A DNA stretch of 64,000 nucleotides from Comamonadaceae bacterium (GTDB lineage: Bacteria; Pseudomonadota; Gammaproteobacteria; Burkholderiales; Burkholderiaceae_C): the NCBI GenBank assembly GCA_947373245.1, contig CANBWY010000002.1:1-64000 (forward strand). The letters run 5' to 3'. The notes beneath the pieces are model-generated. The model ran no database searches. It had not been told where the DNA came from and saw only the letters and a program-made list of their open reading frames with translations. Shown one piece after another: positions 56,502 through 64,000 of the stretch; the first letter of the stretch is position 1, and every line of letters starts with the position of its first letter. A program made the position numbers and the translations under genes.

Positions 56502-57789
56502 ATTGTCCCCGCTCTACCGTTTTGCCGATCTCCTTGCAGAACCATTGCGGAATGGCATCTACAAAACTAAAGAGCACCACGGGCATGGCGTCAAAGTAGT
56601 GAATATGGGAGAACTCTTCGGGCACCCTAGGCTGAGCGATATACCCATGAAAAGAGTCGGACTCACAATAGCGGAGATATCGAAATCAAGTCTTAGGGAG
56701 GGTGACCTGCTGTTCGCAAGGCGCTCCCTAGTAGCTTCAGGCGCAGGCAAATGCACTATTGTCAAAAAAATAGTTGAAGCGACCACTTTCGAAAGCTCAA
56801 TCATTAGAGCTCGTCCAAATGGAAGCCTTGCTGATAGCGACTATCTCTACTACTTTTTCGCATCTCCGCAAGGAAAGGAGCTTATGGGCACCATCTTGCG
56901 GCAGGTTGCTGTTTCCGGCATTACTGGCGGTGATCTTGCGGAATTAAAAATTCCGTTGCCTAACCTCAATGAGCAACGAAGACGGGCTTCAGTGCTTCAG
57001 GCGCTAGACGACCGCATTACCCTCCTACGCGAAATCAACACCACCCTCGAAGCCATCGCCCAAGCCCTGTTCAAGTCCTGGTTCGTGGACTTCGACCCCG
57101 TCCAAGCCAAGATGCAAGGCCGCGCCCCCGAAGGCATGGACGAAGCCACCGCCGCCCTGTTTCCTGACAGCTTTGAAGAGTCGGAGTTGGGGGCTGTGCC
57201 GAAGGGGTGGAAATGGCTGCCGCTGAATGTTGCTTATGAAATCTATCCGACACGAAAGCTGAAGAAAGGTGAGACTGCGCCTTACTTGGATATGGCAGGT
57301 GTCCAAACGCAAGGGCACTCAGTCGATGGCGTGATTCAACGTGAAATGGGCTCGGGGACAAAGTTCATCAACGGTGACACCTTGTTGGCGCGCATCACAC
57401 CATGTCTTGAAAACGGCAAGACGGCATTCGTCGATTTTTTACCCGCTGATACAACGGGATGGGGCTCGACAGAGTTTGTTGTTTTGAGACCCAAAGACCC
57501 GCTGCCGCCGTACCACGCCTATTTGTTAGCTCGACATCCTGCATTTAGAGAGCATGCAATCAGAAGCATGTCCGGCACCAGTGGTCGTCAGCGCATTCAA
57601 AACGATGTGCTGAGCCAATTCTTTGTCACTGTACCAAATGAATCTGTTGCTAAAGCGTTCTCAGAATTGGTGGTGGCTATACATGAAGCTATCTGCGAAG
57701 GGCACCAGAGATCGCAAACACTTTCAGCTTTACGGAACAATTTACTACCCCGTCTTATTTCTGGTCACTTGAAGCTCAAGGCTGGATGA
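56491..57789 (+). CDS. hsdS: Type I restriction-modification system, specificity subunit HsdS
   Basis: A 432-residue DNA-recognition subunit with two target recognition domains. The first occupies about residues 1-150, then a conserved helical spacer PLPNLNEQRRRASVLQALDDRITLLREINTTLEAIAQALFKSWFVDFDPV. The second target domain follows VPKGWKWLPL at about residue 235, and a second helical spacer closes the protein. AT-richer recognition domains set into GC-rich spacers suggest domain exchange, as usual in hsdS. The recognised bipartite site cannot be read from sequence. Confidence 0.94.
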   Translation: MSSELSPLYRFADLLAEPLRNGIYKTKEHHGHGVKVVNMGELFGHPRLSDIPMKRVGLTIAEISKSSLREGDLLFARRSLVASGAGKCTIVKKIVEATTFESSIIRARPNGSLADSDYLYYFFASPQGKELMGTILRQVAVSGITGGDLAELKIPLPNLNEQRRRASVLQALDDRITLLREINTTLEAIAQALFKSWFVDFDPVQAKMQGRAPEGMDEATAALFPDSFEESELGAVPKGWKWLPLNVAYEIYPTRKLKKGETAPYLDMAGVQTQGHSVDGVIQREMGSGTKFINGDTLLARITPCLENGKTAFVDFLPADTTGWGSTEFVVLRPKDPLPPYHAYLLARHPAFREHAIRSMSGTSGRQRIQNDVLSQFFVTVPNESVAKAFSELVVAIHEAICEGHQRSQTLSALRNNLLPRLISGHLKLKAG

Positions 57790-57793
57790 CCAT

Positions 57794-58486
57794 ATGAAAA
57801 AAATAACACTTTCAAATTTCGGTCACTTTTTGGCAATTCTGCTTGTGCTGATGTCGGTGTTTGTCATGGGCTACTTTGGATATCAGTACTACGTGGAACC
57901 CAAGTCAGAGGTTGCGAATGTTTTCACAGGGGCCGGAGCAGTTTTGGCTGCGGCAGTTTCTGCTCTTGTTTCCTTTCGAACTGTTACGATTATTGAAGAG
58001 TCTCAACGGCCTTTCCCATACCCCTACATCGATATTAAAAGTCGTTATGGTTTGTCCCTCATAAAAATCAAAAATGCAGGAGGCTCAGCAGCGCATCGTG
58101 TTTATATTGAGTGGGAGGATGGCACTCCCTCGCTTCGTCAAGGAGCGGATAGTCAGGCTCAACCTATTCATTTCGCAGGCGATGAGGCGCACGCTATATC
58201 GATACTCATGCCAGGGGACGAGCAGTCCACCATGCTTGGTGCCCACCATTGGGTCGCAGAACAACTTAATAGCAATCAGCCCAAGCTGAAAGGTAATGTT
58301 GTCTTTCAGGACGTCAAGGGCAATATTTGCCGAATTCCGTTTTTCATTGACACATCGTTTTATGAATGGGCCTTGGCTGATGAAACGGAGCTACTAAAAG
58401 CGCAGAGAGCAATGACTGAGTTACCACAGGCGCTTGTCAACATTAATCAGTCGCTTTCAAGAATCAACGCTACCTTGGGGAAATAA
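57794..58486 (+). CDS. Two-helix membrane protein of unknown function inside the R-M operon
   Basis: A 230-residue protein. Two membrane helices lie near residues 9-33 (FLAILLVLMSVFVMGYFGYQYYV) and 42-64 (FTGAGAVLAAAVSALVSFRTV), followed by a soluble beta-rich domain of about 150 residues with SAAHRVYIEWEDG and a charged C-terminal coiled segment. I recognise no family. The start is four bases after the hsdS stop, so it is translated from the R-M message. Its lower GC content than hsdM and hsdR indicates separate acquisition. Could be a membrane-acting accessory to the R-M system or a simple passenger. Confidence 0.65.
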   Translation: MKKITLSNFGHFLAILLVLMSVFVMGYFGYQYYVEPKSEVANVFTGAGAVLAAAVSALVSFRTVTIIEESQRPFPYPYIDIKSRYGLSLIKIKNAGGSAAHRVYIEWEDGTPSLRQGADSQAQPIHFAGDEAHAISILMPGDEQSTMLGAHHWVAEQLNSNQPKLKGNVVFQDVKGNICRIPFFIDTSFYEWALADETELLKAQRAMTELPQALVNINQSLSRINATLGK

Positions 58487-58497
58487 TGAAACCAACT

Positions 58498-58816
58498 GGC
58501 CTCCTCGAAACACGGGGCGATTCACGCTAGGTGAAACTTGGAAGCATGAAGCCAACGACTTCACGCCTTGGTTGGCCGATCAGTAGTTCGTGGTCACCGA
58601 GCATTTGGTGGGGTGGGTTTGATGGGCCAGATCCTCACCTACGCGGCAGGCACTGGGGCTAAGAAGGTGATTGGGGTGGCCGAGTCTTTCCAGCCCGAGC
58701 ATGTGGCGGCGCTGGAGTTTTTGAACCAAAACACGATGGGCCTGCCAAGCAGCGGCAGTTCAAGTTGTGCCGAACTGGTGCCGTATCGCCACTTGGCGTC
58801 AGGACAGCCCGATTGA
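58498..58816 (+). pseudogene. Relic of a DUF4268 domain gene
   Basis: Fragments of a DUF4268-type protein lie in different frames: ETWKHEANDFTPWLADQ then a stop (about 58,533-58,586), and later GQILTYAAGTGAKKVIGVAE with EHVAALEFLNQNT (about 58,620-58,735), after which the frame loses similarity. Intact relatives have FTPWLxxN, then a nuclease-like segment, then HLGQILTYAAGLDAKTVIWIAE; the central segment is deleted here. Typical passengers of type I R-M loci. Not expected to be expressed. Confidence 0.65.
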
Positions 58817-58982
58817 AGACGAAACTCAATGGGAAAGAACGTGCCGTGAAAACCCTCGACAGGCGTTTCAATAGCTACCGTCGGTCTTTTTTATCAGACT
58901 CGAAAATAGCTAAAATGAATTAATCATTCGGATTGGGTAGTTCAGATGGTTATTTTTATTTTGTATATACAATGAGGTAAAT

Positions 58983-59276
58983 ATGAAGAACTTAGTGGTC
59001 TCGGCAGCAATAGAAACTAAGCTTCATAAAAAGCACCAAGTGTCGATCAAAGAGGTTGAGCAATGTTTCTACAACAGGGACGGAAAGCTGCTTTATGACA
59101 CCCGAGCAAAGACCAAAACCATTCCACCCACTCTCTGGTTTATTGCGTTAACCAATAAAAATCGCAAGCTCAAAATTGTGTATATACAAAAAGGGATGCA
59201 ACTGATACTCAAAACAGCATACGAGCCCAACGATGTTGAGTTGGCCATCTATGAACGTTTTGGCGCTGCGGCCTGA
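58983..59276 (+). CDS. Putative type II toxin, BrnT-like
   Basis: A 97-residue protein. The pattern KLHKKHQVSIKEVEQCF, then DTRAKTKTIPPTLWFIALTNKNRKLKIVYI, then LKTAYEPNDVELAIYER follows the BrnT/RelE-like layout of KHGVS..E...F, a central strand pair and a final R/K.A...E...Y. Databases often misname such proteins ADP-ribosyl-(dinitrogen reductase) hydrolase. The partner antitoxin gene begins 25 bases downstream. RNA cleavage is inferred from the fold class only. AT-richer than hsdR. Confidence 0.65.
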   Translation: MKNLVVSAAIETKLHKKHQVSIKEVEQCFYNRDGKLLYDTRAKTKTIPPTLWFIALTNKNRKLKIVYIQKGMQLILKTAYEPNDVELAIYERFGAAA

Positions 59277-59301
59277 CGCAGTGCAACCAAGGAGAGTTCA
59301 A

Positions 59302-59634
59302 ATGACAGTGAAAAAAAATAGAAATACAGAGCAAGCATGGGACGAACGCAAGTTAGGGGCAGAGGCCGAGTTTGTGGGCGTGGCCGATGCGTCGCATGAA
59401 GAGGCGTTACAAGAGGCTTTGGAATTGCAAGCCATCTCCATTCGATTGCCCAAAGATTTGGTGCGTAACTACAAGCTGATTGCCGAGTTTCATGGCATTG
59501 GCTATCAGCCTTTGATGCGTGATGTGTTGCAACGTTTTGTAGCCCCTGAGTTAAAGCACATTTTGGAAACGCAGCACAAGGCCGCTAAAGCGATGGAGAA
59601 ACCAGGGCTTATCCCAAGACGTAAAGCGGCCTGA
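59302..59634 (+). CDS. Putative antitoxin, ribbon-helix-helix (BrnA-like)
   Basis: A 110-residue protein. The C-terminal half has the ribbon-helix-helix pattern [37 protein letters not shown]. The N-terminus is acidic and extended (EALQEALEL) and should cover the toxin. ATG 59302 has AAGGAGAG eight bases upstream; the open frame upstream overlaps the toxin and is ignored. The stop TGA overlaps the hsdR ATG (ATGA), so the antitoxin is translationally coupled to the restriction subunit. Confidence 0.75.
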   Translation: MTVKKNRNTEQAWDERKLGAEAEFVGVADASHEEALQEALELQAISIRLPKDLVRNYKLIAEFHGIGYQPLMRDVLQRFVAPELKHILETQHKAAKAMEKPGLIPRRKAA

Positions 59635-62600
59635 TGATGACGGAGGACCAGCTCGAACAAGAAGTCCTAGGCTGGCTGGCCTCTGTAGGCTACACGCCGC
59701 TCAATGCCCGCGACCTAGACCACCTTGATCCAAGGCTAGAGCGCGGCAGCACGCGTGAGGTGTTGTTGGCGGTTAGTCTGCGTGCGGCGATTGCGCGCCT
59801 GAACCCGCACATGCCCAGTAGCGCACACGAGGATGCCTACAAGCAGGTGCTCGACATGGGGCAGCCTGCGTTGTTGTCGGGCAACCGAGCTTTCCACCGC
59901 GTGCTGGTGGCGGGTGTGCCAGTGCAATACCAAAAAGATGGCGAAACGCGTGGCGACTTTGTACGCTTGGTCGATTGGCATAACACGGCAGCCAACGAGT
60001 GGCTGGCAGTGCAGCAGTTCACCATCAAAGGGCCGCGTCACACGCGCAGACCTGACATTATTTTGTTCATCAACGGCTTACCGCTGGTGTTGGTCGAGTT
60101 AAAGAACCCTGCCGACGTGAATGCCGATATTTGGAAGGCCTACGACCAAATACAAACCTACAAAGAGCAAATCGCCGATGTGTTTACCTACAACGAGTTG
60201 TTGGTAATTTCAGACGGTACAGACGCACGCATGGGCTCGCTATCGGCCAATGCCGAGCGCTTCATGCAGTGGCGCACGATTGACGGCGTAGCGCTTGACC
60301 CACTGGGTGAATTGCGCGAGCTAGAAACCATGGTGCGCGGCGTGTTGTCCCCCGCGTATTTGCTGGACTATTTGCGTTTCTTTGTGTTGTTTGAAGACGA
60401 TGGTCACTTGGTGAAGAAGGTGGCGGGTTATCACCAGTTTCATGCAGTGCGTGCAGCCATCGAACAGGTGGTGCAAGCATCCAGCACCGAAGACACTAAA
60501 ACACGCGGCAAGGGCGGCGTGGTGTGGCACACGCAGGGCAGTGGCAAAAGTATCACCATGACGTGCTTTGCAGCACGCGTGATGCAAGAGCCCAAGCTAG
60601 AGAACCCAACAATTGTGGTGATCACCGACCGCAACGATTTAGACGGTCAGCTGCTGGGTGTATTTAGCCTGAGCCAAGACTTGTTGCGCGAGCAACCACA
60701 GCAAGCCACTACACGCCACAAGCTGCGTGAGCTGCTAGACAACCGGCCATCGGGCGGCATCATATTTGCCACGATTCAAAAATTCATGCTGGGCGAAGAC
60801 GAGGATGTGTTTCCCGTGCTTTCTAGCCGCCGCAACATTGTGGTGATTGCCGATGAAGCGCACCGCACGCAATACGGCTTTGAGGCGAAGCTAAAGAACG
60901 TCAAGTTGCCCAGCAAGCCATTGCCGACAGGGCAAGCAAACACCTCTGCAGTAGCGGCAGAGTTTGCGCCGCCTGAGTACGAGGTAAAATACCAAGCAGG
61001 CTACGCGCAGCACTTGCGTGATGCCTTGCCCAATGCCACGTTCGTGGCGTTTACTGGTACGCCGGTTAGCAGCACAGACCGCGACACGCGCTCGGTGTTC
61101 GGCGAGTACATCCATGTGTACGACATGAAGCAGGCCCAAGAAGATGGCGCAACCGTGGCCATTTACTACGAAAGCCGCTTGGCCAAGCTGGGCTTAAACG
61201 ATGCAGACCTAAGCGACTTAGATGATGAAGTAGACGAGTTGGCCGAGGACGAAGAAGAAAGCGCACAAGCCAAACTAAAAAGCCGCTGGGCCGCACTAGA
61301 AAAAGTAGTGGGCGCTGTGCCCCGCGTGGCCAGTGTGGCTGCCGATTTAGTAACGCATTTTGAAACTCGCAACAGCGCGCACCCAGGCAAGGCGATGGTG
61401 GTGGCGATGAGCCGCGAGATTTGTGTGCACTTGTATGACGAGATCATCAAGCTGCGTCCGCAGTGGCACAGCGATGACCCTGAGCAAGGCGCAATCAAGA
61501 TAGTGATGACGGGCAGTGCCAGCGACAAAGCGCTGTTGCGCCCACACATCTACAGCAGCCAAGTGAAGAAGCGTTTAGAAACGCGATTCAAAGACCCGCA
61601 AGACGAGCTAAAGCTAGTCATCGTGCGCGACATGTGGTTAACGGGCTTTGATGCGCCATGTGTGCACACCTTGTATGTGGATAAGCCCATGAAAGGCCAC
61701 AACCTCATGCAAGCGATTGCCCGCGTGAACCGCGTGTTCAAAGACAAACAGGGCGGCTTGGTGGTGGACTACATCGGTATTGGCGAAGACCTGAAAGCCG
61801 CCATGAAGGAATACACCGCCAGCAAAGGCCGAGGCAAGCCCACGGTGGATGCCCGCGAAGCGTTGTCAGTGCTTTTAGAAAAGCTCGATGTGCTGCGTGC
61901 CATGCTGCATGGTTTTGACTACTCCGACTTTTTAACGGGTGGCCACAAAACATTGGCCTGTGCTGCCAACCATGTGTTGGGCATCAAAGGTGACAAAGAG
62001 CGCGATGGCAAAAAACGTTTTGCCGATCAAGCGCTGGCCATGAGCCACGCTTACAGCCTGTGCTGTACCTTAGAGGAAGCCAAAGGCTTGCGCGACGAAG
62101 TGGCCTTTATGCAGGCCGTGAAAGTGATTTTGACCAAGCGCGAAGTGAGCAAGCAGCGCAAGACCGACGAAGAGCGCGATTTGGCAATTCGCCAAATCAT
62201 CAGCTCGGCGGTGGTGTCGGGTGAGGTGGTGGATATTTTTGCGGCCGTGGGCTTAGATAAGCCCAACATTGGTTTGCTTGATGACGACTTCTTGGCGCAA
62301 GTGCATAACTTGCCCGAGAAAAACCTAGCGGTGGAATTGCTTGAACGTTTGTTGCAAGGCGAAATCAAAAGCCGTTTTGCCAGCAACGTGGTGCAAGATA
62401 AAAAGTTCAGCGATATGTTGGCCAGCGTAATTCAGCGTTACCAAAACCGTAGCATTGAAACCGCGCAGGTGATGGAAGAGCTGATTGCCATGGCCAAGAA
62501 GTTCCGCGAGGCCGCCACCCGTGGCGACCAACTAGGCTTGCACGAAGACGAAGTGAAGTTCTACGACGCACTAGCTAACAACGAGTCGGCCGTGCGTGAA

Positions 62601-62819
62601 CTGCAAGACGAAACGCTGAAGAAGATTGCCCAAGAACTCACGCAAAACCTGCGCGAGAACTTGACCGTGGATTGGTCCGAGCGCGAGAGCGTGAGGGCTA
62701 AGCTGCGATTGATGGTGAAGCGGATATTGAAAAAATACAAATACCCACCAGATCAAGCCGACAACGCCGTACAGCTGGTGCTGGAGCAGGCTGAGGCGTT
62801 GGGGGAAGAGTGGACTTAA
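59634..62819 (+). CDS. hsdR: Type I restriction-modification system, endonuclease subunit HsdR
   Basis: A 1061-residue translocase-nuclease. The N-terminal PD-(D/E)XK site is [22 protein letters not shown]. Walker A is [11 protein letters not shown] at about 300, and motif II is [13 protein letters not shown]. Helicase motifs continue through [29 protein letters not shown] and AIARVNRVF. The C-terminal helical region contacts HsdM. Start at the ATG that overlaps the antitoxin stop. Intact and full-length, so together with hsdM and hsdS the system should be active. Confidence 0.96.
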   Translation: MMTEDQLEQEVLGWLASVGYTPLNARDLDHLDPRLERGSTREVLLAVSLRAAIARLNPHMPSSAHEDAYKQVLDMGQPALLSGNRAFHRVLVAGVPVQYQKDGETRGDFVRLVDWHNTAANEWLAVQQFTIKGPRHTRRPDIILFINGLPLVLVELKNPADVNADIWKAYDQIQTYKEQIADVFTYNELLVISDGTDARMGSLSANAERFMQWRTIDGVALDPLGELRELETMVRGVLSPAYLLDYLRFFVLFEDDGHLVKKVAGYHQFHAVRAAIEQVVQASSTEDTKTRGKGGVVWHTQGSGKSITMTCFAARVMQEPKLENPTIVVITDRNDLDGQLLGVFSLSQDLLREQPQQATTRHKLRELLDNRPSGGIIFATIQKFMLGEDEDVFPVLSSRRNIVVIADEAHRTQYGFEAKLKNVKLPSKPLPTGQANTSAVAAEFAPPEYEVKYQAGYAQHLRDALPNATFVAFTGTPVSSTDRDTRSVFGEYIHVYDMKQAQEDGATVAIYYESRLAKLGLNDADLSDLDDEVDELAEDEEESAQAKLKSRWAALEKVVGAVPRVASVAADLVTHFETRNSAHPGKAMVVAMSREICVHLYDEIIKLRPQWHSDDPEQGAIKIVMTGSASDKALLRPHIYSSQVKKRLETRFKDPQDELKLVIVRDMWLTGFDAPCVHTLYVDKPMKGHNLMQAIARVNRVFKDKQGGLVVDYIGIGEDLKAAMKEYTASKGRGKPTVDAREALSVLLEKLDVLRAMLHGFDYSDFLTGGHKTLACAANHVLGIKGDKERDGKKRFADQALAMSHAYSLCCTLEEAKGLRDEVAFMQAVKVILTKREVSKQRKTDEERDLAIRQIISSAVVSGEVVDIFAAVGLDKPNIGLLDDDFLAQVHNLPEKNLAVELLERLLQGEIKSRFASNVVQDKKFSDMLASVIQRYQNRSIETAQVMEELIAMAKKFREAATRGDQLGLHEDEVKFYDALANNESAVRELQDETLKKIAQELTQNLRENLTVDWSERESVRAKLRLMVKRILKKYKYPPDQADNAVQLVLEQAEALGEEWT

Positions 62820-63146
62820 GAAAAACTCTAGCGATTGAGGCAGGAACTTATCGTCGCTAAGTTGTTTAAAGCAATCTACCTGCGCTGCAAAAATCATGAA
62901 TTGCCACATTACTGCGGAGTTTGCGAGGAAAGTTTCGAGCTGAATTACGGATCAATTCTGACGATATCGGCTCAATGCACATCCACATTCCAAAGGCGAA
63001 TGAGTGGATCGCTGTACTTATGCAAAGTCCATCGCCTGCACATGGAAATGGACTGTTATTGATGCAGCATGAATTGATTCGTAGCGAAACTAAAAAAGGC
63101 TAACTAAGTCAAACGCATATGAAGTACTGGAACGTAGGAGTTGAGA
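62820..63146. other. Gap between hsdR and the TOTE gene
   Basis: About 330 bases. Two overlapping short frames (62835-63062 and 62921-63103) exist, but neither has a clear ribosome-binding site or recognisable motif, though the first contains YCGVC. TAGGAG at 63135-63140 serves the next gene. No terminator hairpin was seen after hsdR. Confidence 0.4.
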
Positions 63147-64000
63147 GTGGCAGATGACAGCTTGGATACGCTACGCGTAGAAAACGCTCGCTTGACTTCA
63201 TTGCTCGAGTTGCACGGCATTGAATGGAAGCAGCCATCTCAGTCCATCATTGCGGCACCAGTTCCAGAAAAATTGCACATCTCGACCAGCGAAAAAATTG
63301 CTTTATTCCGTCGTCTTTTTCGGGGGCGAGTTGATGTCTACCCTGTCCGCTGGGAAGGGAAAAATACCAATAAGGCGGGATATTCACCTGCATGTGCTAA
63401 CGAATGGCGTGTTGGTGTTTGCGAGAAGCCTCGGATCAAGTGTGGTGATTGTGGAAATCGGCTGCTAGTACCAATGGCCGATTCAGTAGTCTATAAACAC
63501 TTGGCTGGTGAGCACACGATTGGCGTGTATCCATTGCTGGAAGATGACAGTTGTTACTTTCTAGCTTTTGATTTCGACGAGGCCGATTGGCGCGATGATG
63601 CTCGCGCACTCATGCATTCCTGTGAGGAGCTTGGTATACCGGCAGCGTTAGAAATTTCACGATCTGGCAAGGGCGCACATGTTTGGATATTTTTTGCAGC
63701 AAAAGTTTTTGCCCGCGATGCACGCCGGCTTGGCACTGCCATCATCAGTCATACATGTGCTCGCACACGGCAGCTGAAACTTGAGTCTTATGACCGATTA
63801 TTTCCGAACCAAGATTCTCTACCCAAAGGTGGTTTTGGCAATTTGATTGCACTGCCTTTGCAAAAACATCCACGCCAAAGTGGTTGTAGCGTATTTGTCG
63901 ATAGAGATTTTCAACCATACCAAGATCAATGGGGATTTCTGTATCAAATGGAGCTGATGTCGCCTCACGATGTTGAGTCCACCATCCTTAGAGCAACGGG
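63147..64000 (+). CDS. TOTE conflict-system archaeo-eukaryotic primase domain protein (truncated by window)
   Basis: 284 codons are open to the window edge. GTG 63147 has AGGAG six bases upstream. An N-terminal helix DTLRVENARLTSLLELHG is followed by the TOTE-primase block IALFRRLFRGRVDVYPVRWEG, a zinc site (Cys92, Cys99, Cys102 in KCGDCG), the catalytic Asp142/Asp144 of FLAFDFDEADW, the SRSGKGAHVWIFF motif with His178, and SYDRLFPNQDSLPKGGFGNLIALPLQ. These are the hallmarks of the AEP domain that leads TOTE genes, usually followed by a superfamily-2 helicase and nuclease. The C-terminal part lies outside. These loci are proposed conflict/defence systems. Confidence 0.88.
   Translation, partial: MADDSLDTLRVENARLTSLLELHGIEWKQPSQSIIAAPVPEKLHISTSEKIALFRRLFRGRVDVYPVRWEGKNTNKAGYSPACANEWRVGVCEKPRIKCGDCGNRLLVPMADSVVYKHLAGEHTIGVYPLLEDDSCYFLAFDFDEADWRDDARALMHSCEELGIPAALEISRSGKGAHVWIFFAAKVFARDARRLGTAIISHTCARTRQLKLESYDRLFPNQDSLPKGGFGNLIALPLQKHPRQSGCSVFVDRDFQPYQDQWGFLYQMELMSPHDVESTILRAT

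Noticed and set aside
62835-63103. Two overlapping short frames between hsdR and the TOTE gene, one with a CxxC pair
   Set aside because: No ribosome-binding site, one uses TTG, and neither shows a recognisable motif or a second metal-binding pair.

Overview
The window looks like a chromosome segment of a betaproteobacterium of the order Burkholderiales, most likely family Comamonadaceae (Limnohabitans/Rhodoferax-like). I infer this from gene content: a methionine synthase split into two genes, an SAH riboswitch, adjacent glcE and glcF, lplT next to alr, and torF-glnK-amtB. No rRNA, tRNA or CRISPR array was found. The species cannot be fixed from sequence reading alone.

Positions 1 to about 35,520 are core chromosome with ordinary metabolism. 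In order they hold a truncated branched-chain amino acid transport binding protein, GTP-dependent PEP carboxykinase, a 45-residue membrane protein, RecQ, and the two MetH halves, which flank a secreted Kazal-like protein. The C-terminal MetH half has its own SAH riboswitch. Next come a DUF692/DUF2063 pair, PsiF, ComM, the TorF-GlnK-AmtB nitrogen operon behind a sigma-54 promoter and NtrC-like site, GlcEF, glutathione peroxidase, a DMT exporter, LplT, alanine racemase, an HpaI-type aldolase, RadA, IlvE, a zinc-finger protein, three glycosyltransferases, a nitronate monooxygenase, an OmpR/EnvZ-type two-component system, AmpG, an M48 protease and an MBL-fold hydrolase.

From about 35,540 to the right edge the window changes to an accessory island with abrupt changes in base composition. 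It contains a two-gene PARIS-type anti-phage system (AriA ATPase and AriB DUF4435/Toprim), then an unrecognised operon of a HEAT-like repeat protein and a PD-(D/E)XK nuclease. The repeat gene is out of frame at a (TC)6T tract. Then come an orphan 540-residue protein and an AT-rich Tn7-like transposition module (tnsA-tnsB-tnsC-tniQ on the minus strand). A divergent arm carries an XRE regulator, an unknown protein and a second TniQ/TnsD-like protein. A complete type I restriction-modification operon follows; its hsdS and hsdR are separated by a membrane protein gene, a DUF4268 relic and a toxin-antitoxin pair. The window ends inside a TOTE conflict-system primase-like gene that runs off the edge.

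The best candidate for an undescribed system is the HEAT-repeat/PD-(D/E)XK operon (39,071-43,039), because it sits between PARIS and the transposon and has a possible phase-variable switch. Candidate transposon end repeats at about 35.55-35.71 kb and 54.37-54.65 kb would make PARIS, this operon and the orphan protein cargo of the Tn7-like element. That boundary assignment is tentative.
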